64,000 bases of DNA, from contig NZ_JAAXCU010000048.1 of NCBI RefSeq assembly GCF_012911845.1, forward strand, positions 180,996-244,995, given 5' to 3'. This DNA is from Bacillus sp. RO2 (lineage in GTDB: Bacteria > Bacillota > Bacilli > Bacillales > Bacillaceae_I). How positions within the stretch are numbered: position 1 is the stretch's first letter; every line of letters starts with the position of its first letter. Under the pieces are notes generated by a model. It searched no databases. It was not told the DNA's origin and saw only the letters and a list, made by a program, of their open reading frames with translations. Of the stretch, positions 59,574 through 64,000 are shown in pieces. A program made the position numbers and the translations under genes.

Positions 59574-60743
59574 TTACTTAGGGGCCTTCTCGAACTCTTC
59601 TTTTATCTTCGTTAACAGCTCTTGTTTGGTTAAAAGTTCGTAAGCGGTTGATGCCATTGCTTTAGCTCCAAGGATCATCGCCTCTTTTCCTTGGTCACTC
59701 AATGCCGCATCGCGGAATTCAGTTGTATGGCAACTATATAATTCATTACAAATTTTAATGTATGGATGAATAGACGGAACTACTAGACTTACATTTCCCA
59801 TATCTAGTGAACCAGATCCATCTCTATTTTCAATAACCTCTTCAGATGGCACTCCTAGTGATATAAGCTGGTCGGTAAAGACATCGGACAGTGTTTCATT
59901 TGTAACCATGTTATCGTAGGATAATTCATAGTTGGACATTTTCATTGTTGCACCGGTCATCATCGCTGCGCCTTCTGCTATTGATTTCACTTTTTCTACC
60001 AATTCATTCACATAGCTTCGTGTTTTGGCACGTACGTAAAATTGAGCGACAGCATAATCTGGCACCACGTTGGCAGCTTTTCCGCCTTCAGGAATAATCC
60101 CATGAATGCGTGTATCACTCGTAACATGTTGTCTTAATGCATTAATACCGTTAAAAGTCTGGATCACCGCATCCAATGCATTAATTCCTTTTTCAGGGTT
60201 TGCTGCTGCATGGGCAGGCTTCCCAAAGAATTCAAATTGGATAGCATCCATCGCGAGTGAAGACCCGCTCTTCACATAGGAATGCAGTGGATGAACCATC
60301 ATGGCAACATCTAAATTATCAAAGACTCCCTGCTCAGCCATTGTCACCTTGCCGCCTTTGGTCTCTTCGGCAGGAGTACCATAAACAATAACTCTGCCTC
60401 CAGTTTCTTGTAATACTTTACTTGTGGCAATGCCGGCTGCGATACCCATCGTGCCTATTAAATTATGGCCGCAAGCATGTCCAATCTCAGGGAGGGCGTC
60501 ATATTCACACATAAATCCGATAGTTGGACCCGGTCTCCCACTGTCAAAAACAGCCTCAAATGCAGTTGACAGCCCACAAATCCCCATTTGAACATCAAAT
60601 CCGTGTTCTGAAAGTTTATCAGAAAGAACTTTGGCTGATTTGTATTCCTCATGTCCAAGTTCAGGGTTTTCACCTATATATGTACTAATCTCAAAAAAAT
60701 CATTTTTATGTGAATCAAGGAAATCTGTTATGATCTGCTTCAT
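59574..60743 (-). CDS. M20D-type amidohydrolase/carboxypeptidase
   Basis: A 389-residue M20 metallopeptidase related to the p-aminobenzoyl-glutamate and indole-acetyl-amide hydrolases. Metal ligands and motifs include [33 protein letters not shown] and MMVHPLHSY, with the dimerisation-domain motif [20 protein letters not shown]. It hydrolyses an amide bond, the substrate being unknown. AAGGGGATTAATAA precedes the ATG. The next gene, an LLM oxidoreductase, begins 13 bp after the stop. Confidence 0.9.
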   Translation of the reverse strand: MKQIITDFLDSHKNDFFEISTYIGENPELGHEEYKSAKVLSDKLSEHGFDVQMGICGLSTAFEAVFDSGRPGPTIGFMCEYDALPEIGHACGHNLIGTMGIAAGIATSKVLQETGGRVIVYGTPAEETKGGKVTMAEQGVFDNLDVAMMVHPLHSYVKSGSSLAMDAIQFEFFGKPAHAAANPEKGINALDAVIQTFNGINALRQHVTSDTRIHGIIPEGGKAANVVPDYAVAQFYVRAKTRSYVNELVEKVKSIAEGAAMMTGATMKMSNYELSYDNMVTNETLSDVFTDQLISLGVPSEEVIENRDGSGSLDMGNVSLVVPSIHPYIKICNELYSCHTTEFRDAALSDQGKEAMILGAKAMASTAYELLTKQELLTKIKEEFEKAPK

Positions 60744-60828
60744 TTATTAATCCCCTTTGGACAATTATTTAGTGAATGGAAATATATTAACATGAAGTTT
60801 CTTCAAATAATAATTATTTGCCTCCAAA

Positions 60829-60865
60829 AAGCAAAGGGAGCTCTCCACATAATAGAAGCTCCCTC
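60829..60865 (-). terminator. Terminator of the OYE gene
   Basis: GGGAGCT (60836-60842) pairs with AGCTCCC (60857-60863), with an additional inner TCC/GGA-like pairing. The minus strand ends TTTGCTTTTTGG. Confidence 0.7.
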
Positions 60866-60869
60866 TTCC

Positions 60870-62093
60870 TTATACTCTTCTCATTTGAAAAACATCCAAA
60901 CCATTTTTCCATATCGTCTGCAGTAGAGCCACCTTTGGGGAAAGTTCTGGTTTTGGTTCCTTGCCCTTTCCAATACGCTCTAACTGATTACTATACCAGG
61001 TCAATTCTAGCATAGCGGTTTGATCCACTAGTTTGATCCCTGTCTTTCTTGGTAATAGTTCGATAGTTTCCCTTTTCCCTTGTAGAAGTTCTTTAGGAAG
61101 GTAAGGATATACTGCCATTGGACGAGCTAATCCCACCATGGATGTTGCTCCTTCAAGTACTGCATCCTTCATTCCGCTTAACGTTCTGAATCCTCCTGTT
61201 ACAACAAGGGGTGCTTTTGATACCTTCCTAGCTTCTGCTGCAAATTCAAGAAAGTACGCTTCCCTTCTTTTGGTGCTCTCTTTTACATTCATCCCTGTCA
61301 TTTGTGGACTTTCATAGGATCCTCCTGAAATTTCAATCAAGTCTATTCCCAGTTGGTCCAATGTCTGAATAACCTGTAATGCTTCGTCCTCAGAAAATCC
61401 GGCCTTCATAAAGTCTGCAGAATTAAGTTTAACTCCGATCGGAAAAGAGTCACCGACTTGTTCTCGAACCTCTTTATAGATTTCCAGCAGAAATCTCATA
61501 CGGTTTTCGATCGAACCTCCCCATTGGTCTGTCCGTTTATTATGTCTGGGTGATAAAAACTGACTGATGAGATAACCATGGGCACCATGGAGCTGAACGC
61601 CAGTAAATCCTGATCTTTTGGCAATTTTAGCAGTATTGGCAAACCGTTGGATGATGTTAATTATCTCATCTTCTTGCAGCTCCCTCGCTACAGGGAAGTA
61701 GCGTTGAAGTTTTGGATCAAATTCTACTTTGGACGGGGCAACAGCTTCTTTTACGATTCCTTTAAATACTTGTTTCCCCGGATGATTGATTTGCATCCAA
61801 AGGTGAGTTCCATTTTTTGTTCCCGCCTTTGCCCAACCCTTTAACAAATCTAACTCTTTTTCATTTTCCACAACAACGTTTCTAGGTTCACCTAGGGCAC
61901 GTTTGTCGACCATGACATTGCCTGTCACAACAATGCCTGCTTCACTTTCTGCCCAGGTTTCATATAGATGAACCAGTTTTTGTGTGGGTTTATTGTGTTC
62001 GTCAGCCATCCCTTCGCTCATTGCTGCTTTAAAAAATCTGTTTTTTATTTCAACCCCATTTGGCAGTACCAACTTGTCATGTAACTGTGCCAT
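60870..62093 (-). CDS. NADH:flavin oxidoreductase, old yellow enzyme family
   Basis: A 407-residue OYE-family FMN enzyme. It has LVLPNGVEIKNRFFKAAMSE at the start, the substrate-binding QINHPGKQ and GVQLHGAHGYLISQFLSP, RTDQWGGSIENRMRFLLEI, and VTGGFRT with GLARPMAVYP for the FMN phosphate. The typical active-site His-His/Asn pair is in LHGAHGY. It probably reduces activated alkenes or nitro compounds. GGGAGG precedes the ATG. It is monocistronic. An additional 40-residue C-terminal helix (LDQTAMLELTWY-like) is common in this branch. Confidence 0.9.
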   Translation of the reverse strand: MAQLHDKLVLPNGVEIKNRFFKAAMSEGMADEHNKPTQKLVHLYETWAESEAGIVVTGNVMVDKRALGEPRNVVVENEKELDLLKGWAKAGTKNGTHLWMQINHPGKQVFKGIVKEAVAPSKVEFDPKLQRYFPVARELQEDEIINIIQRFANTAKIAKRSGFTGVQLHGAHGYLISQFLSPRHNKRTDQWGGSIENRMRFLLEIYKEVREQVGDSFPIGVKLNSADFMKAGFSEDEALQVIQTLDQLGIDLIEISGGSYESPQMTGMNVKESTKRREAYFLEFAAEARKVSKAPLVVTGGFRTLSGMKDAVLEGATSMVGLARPMAVYPYLPKELLQGKRETIELLPRKTGIKLVDQTAMLELTWYSNQLERIGKGKEPKPELSPKVALLQTIWKNGLDVFQMRRV

Positions 62094-62128
62094 TCTTTTA
62101 CCTCCCTACGCTTGTCCTAACAAGGATA

Positions 62129-62161
62129 TGAAAAAATGGTTGGAATAACACTCCAACCATT
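62129..62161 (-). terminator. Terminator of the yjcZ-like gene
   Basis: AATGGTTGGA (62135-62144) pairs with TCCAACCATT (62152-62161). The minus strand ends in TTTTTTC. Confidence 0.85.
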
Positions 62162-62177
62162 CACTCTATATGTTAAA

Positions 62178-62270
62178 TTAGTATCTTAACGCACCAGCAC
62201 CTGCGATAATCAAGATAATGAAAAGCACTACAATTAGTGCAAAGCCTCCACCATAATTTCCACCTGACAT
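62178..62270 (-). CDS. YjcZ-family sporulation micro-protein, 30 aa
   Basis: A 30-codon gene: MSGGNYGGGFALIVVLF followed by IILIIAGAGALRY. The Gly-rich start with a single hydrophobic helix is the hallmark of YjcZ/YtzL-type micro-proteins made during sporulation in Bacillus. AAGGAGGG at a good spacing and a strong terminator show that it is a real gene. It probably sits in a forespore or mother-cell membrane. The promoter was not resolved; it is unlikely to be a simple sigmaA type. Confidence 0.85.
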   Translation of the reverse strand: MSGGNYGGGFALIVVLFIILIIAGAGALRY

Positions 62271-62374
62271 ATAATTCCCTCCTTCACGTAGACTACAATA
62301 CAATTTATGCATGATACTTGTACTACGTATAGGCTATGGAATGTTTTTTTAGGCAAGGAATGTTCTATAGTGGT

Positions 62375-63604
62375 TTATGCCCAATTACCTTGGCGGAATA
62401 ACGGTACTCTTTCACCGTCCTTAGTAATACCGTCAATATCCATGTCACTTGATCCAATCATGAAATCAACATGGGTAATGCTTGAATTCGCCCCAGCTGC
62501 TTCAAGTTCTTCTTCTGACATCTGTTTTCCGCCTTCTAGTGCGAAAGAATATGCATTTCCAATCGCCAAATGATGCGAAGCATTTTCATCAAACAATGTG
62601 TTATAGAAAATAAGATTGGTATTGGAAATTGGAGAATCATGTGGCACAAGTGCAACTTCACCTAAATAGTGTGATCCCTCATCTGTTTCAATCAATTTTT
62701 GAAGTGTTTCATAGCCTTCTTCCGCTTCAAATGAGACGATTCTTCCGTTTTCAAAAGTGATGGAAAAATTATCAATCATGTTTCCGCCATAGTTCAATGG
62801 CTTGGAACTTCTCACCGTACCGTTAACCCCTGTTTTTAGTGGAGTAGTAAAGACTTCCTCGGTTGGCATGTTGGCTATAAAGGCTACACCATTTTCGTTA
62901 ATGCTTTCCGGTCCTATCCATACATGTTTCTCAGCTAAATCAATTGTCAAATCTGTACCTTCAGCTTTATAGTGTAGTGATTTAAACTTTTTGTTATTTA
63001 GGAATTCCACTTTCTCACTAAGTTTTTCTTTGTGTTCCATCCACGCTTTGACAGGATCCTCAAGATTTGCTCTTGTTGCGTAGAAAATAGCTTCCCACAA
63101 TTTTTCTTCCTGTTCTTGCTCTGTCATATCTGGGAATACTTTTGCGGACCAGCCTTTAGAGGGAACTGCAACAATAGACCAGCTGATTTTATCAGCCATG
63201 ACCATATTACGATAGCCTTTGGTTGCTTCACCTGCTGCTTTTTGTAAGTTTGCAATTTTTGAAGCATCTACCCCTTTTAACAAATCTGGGTTTACGGACG
63301 TGATAGCAAGCATTGCTGCTCCTTCTTCGTATGCCTTCTCAAACATTTCCGCTCTCCAGCTAGGGAAATACTCAAAGGACTCATCAGGTGCTTCATCGTA
63401 ACGGATTCTAGTCACCTGCTCATCGGTCCATTCAATCTGAACAAGTTTTGCTCCTGCTTCATATGCTTTTTTTGTAACAAGTCTAACGAAAGGTGCTGTA
63501 CCGATGTCAGCGTTTACAATTAGGGTTTGGCCTTTTTGTACATTAACGCCAACTTTTACGGCAAGCTCTGCGTATTTTTCCATGTTTGTGTGAAGATTAC
63601 TCAA
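62375..63604 (-). CDS. ampS: M29-family aminopeptidase (AmpS/PepS type)
   Basis: A 409-residue cytosolic metallo-aminopeptidase of the thermophilic M29 family. Motifs include VGVNVQKGQTLIVNADI, FEYFPSWRAEMFEKAYEEG, NMPTEEVFTTPLKTGVNGTV (metal ligand Glu), ENASHHLAIGNAYSFAL (His-His pair) and THVDFMIGSSDMDIDGI (Asp ligands). It releases N-terminal residues from peptides. The TTG start at 63604 is preceded by AGGGGG; the ATG eight codons in is an alternative. The 104-bp gap to yjcZ contains no clear hairpin terminator. Confidence 0.92.
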   Translation of the reverse strand: MSNLHTNMEKYAELAVKVGVNVQKGQTLIVNADIGTAPFVRLVTKKAYEAGAKLVQIEWTDEQVTRIRYDEAPDESFEYFPSWRAEMFEKAYEEGAAMLAITSVNPDLLKGVDASKIANLQKAAGEATKGYRNMVMADKISWSIVAVPSKGWSAKVFPDMTEQEQEEKLWEAIFYATRANLEDPVKAWMEHKEKLSEKVEFLNNKKFKSLHYKAEGTDLTIDLAEKHVWIGPESINENGVAFIANMPTEEVFTTPLKTGVNGTVRSSKPLNYGGNMIDNFSITFENGRIVSFEAEEGYETLQKLIETDEGSHYLGEVALVPHDSPISNTNLIFYNTLFDENASHHLAIGNAYSFALEGGKQMSEEELEAAGANSSITHVDFMIGSSDMDIDGITKDGERVPLFRQGNWA

Positions 63605-63719
63605 TATGTATACCCCCTAAGAATTTTCCTATGTTCCCAAAAAATATCATGTTCCCATTGATTTGTCTAGTTCTCTGGTGGAAAAAAGACAGTAACCAAA
63701 GTAGGTCCTGCCTAAAAGT

Positions 63720-63910
63720 TGCATTTATTGTTGATCTACGTTTCAGGTGCTTCGCTTTCCGCGGACAGTACCGGAGCCTCCCTTCGTTGGAGGCCACTGA
63801 AAAAGTCTTGATTTTAGTATTTTTATAAACACCGCTGTGGATTTCCGCAAATGGCTTCGCTTTCCTAGGGGCGCTGCTGGAGCCTCCTGATATGAACGAA
63901 ACTGTCAAGG
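63720..63910. repeat. Dispersed Bacillus-type intergenic repeat, two related units
   Basis: Unit 1 (about 63731-63783) contains GCTTCGCTTTCCGCGG and CCGGAGCCTCC. Unit 2 (about 63835-63888) contains GCTTCGCTTTCCTAGGGG and CTGGAGCCTCC. This GC-rich, short-hairpin composition differs from its surroundings and is the type seen in many copies between genes in Bacillus genomes. An open frame exists over it on the minus strand but has no ribosome site and no protein-like features. It lies between ampS and a probable gene end at the right edge. Confidence 0.65.
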
Positions 63911-63921
63911 CCCCCACTCAA

Positions 63922-64000
63922 CTAGGTGTTTATGTTTTGTTTTTGTGCAACTCTAAGAAGAGAAGCCGATTCTACTTCTTTTTCTTTTATGCGTTTGATG
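63922..64000 (-). CDS. Possible 3' end of a protein-coding gene (partial)
   Basis: The minus strand at the right edge reads 25 sense codons, IKRIKEKEVESASLLRVAQK then QNINT, and a TAG stop at 63924-63922. The charged helical composition looks protein-like and the frame is open to the edge. The dispersed repeat begins 12 bp beyond the stop, as is usual for such elements. Too little is present to name a family, and chance cannot be excluded. Confidence 0.35.
   Translation of the reverse strand, partial: IKRIKEKEVESASLLRVAQKQNINT

Noticed and set aside
62271..62374. Terminator between ampS and the yjcZ-like gene
   Set aside because: GGAATGTT occurs twice as a direct repeat, not an inverted one, so no hairpin is supported.
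63597..63917. A 106-codon open frame on the minus strand upstream of ampS
   Set aside because: It is read through the dispersed GC-rich repeat, has no ribosome site, overlaps the ampS start and has no protein-like composition.

Overview
The window comes from a low-G+C, endospore-forming Firmicute of the family Bacillaceae (Bacillus sensu lato). The evidence is strong AAGGAGG-type ribosome sites, frequent TTG/GTG starts, and Bacillus-type genes: desKR, tcyP, a yurQR pair, mhqO, a YjcZ-type micro-protein and a complete asbABCDEF petrobactin operon. CcpA cre boxes and Fur boxes in the Bacillus style also appear. The species cannot be fixed from the sequence alone. The replicon looks chromosomal, with no phage, plasmid or IS genes.

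Layout. 0-6.8 kb: the start of an ABC transporter with a divergent TetR regulator, an ECF sigma factor followed by a second-type ClpP, fumarase, the tRNA hydroxylase TrhO and an exported glycoamylase-like protein under a promoter-cre arrangement. 6.8-10.5 kb: an unusual DNA-binding protein fused to a degenerate F1-ATPase beta-like domain, with five 8-bp motifs at an exact 21-bp period upstream of it; then the cystine symporter TcyP, a DUF1292 protein and a 6S RNA gene. 10.5-16 kb: a DEAD-box helicase, DesK/DesR without a neighbouring desaturase gene, an M50-type protease and a TPR protein. 16-19 kb: a bd-type oxidase cydA-cydB plus a 33-residue cydS. 19-26 kb: a Nudix hydrolase, a YeeE/YedE sulfur transporter, a SatD-like/DUF3307 pair, a cupin, the quinone-responsive dioxygenase with its MhqR-type operator, and a NERD protein preceded by a seven-copy CGGGCGA array. 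26-33 kb: the MoxR ATPase cluster (RDD, SpoIIM-like, DUF58, MoxR, DUF4350, DUF4129, membrane protein). 33-36 kb: yurQ/yurR and alkaline phosphatase. 36-46.5 kb: the petrobactin operon, an AraC/substrate-binding fusion regulator, three Fur boxes and an E. coli-type SpeD. 46.5-51 kb: patatin, an ArsA-family ATPase, a cory-CC-star-like protein and CstA. 51-55 kb: a protein with apparent EVE/PUA-like ends and a SUV3-like helicase. 55-64 kb: YceI with a second MhqR-like operator, a PBP3-type penicillin-binding protein, redox enzymes and peptidases. The right edge holds a dispersed Bacillus-type repeat and probably the end of another gene.

How the parts work together. The 36-46.5 kb block is an iron-starvation module. 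AsbF makes 3,4-dihydroxybenzoate, AsbC/D/E activate and transfer it, and AsbA/B join it to citrate and spermidine. SpeD supplies decarboxylated SAM for spermidine, and Fur plus the AraC fusion should control expression. Two nearly identical operators (16 of 18 bases) link the extradiol dioxygenase to YceI in a probable quinone-stress regulon. CcpA sites precede the glycoamylase-like gene, cydABS and cstA. The strongest candidate for something undescribed is the HTH-F1beta protein with its phased repeat array; the EVE-like protein is second.
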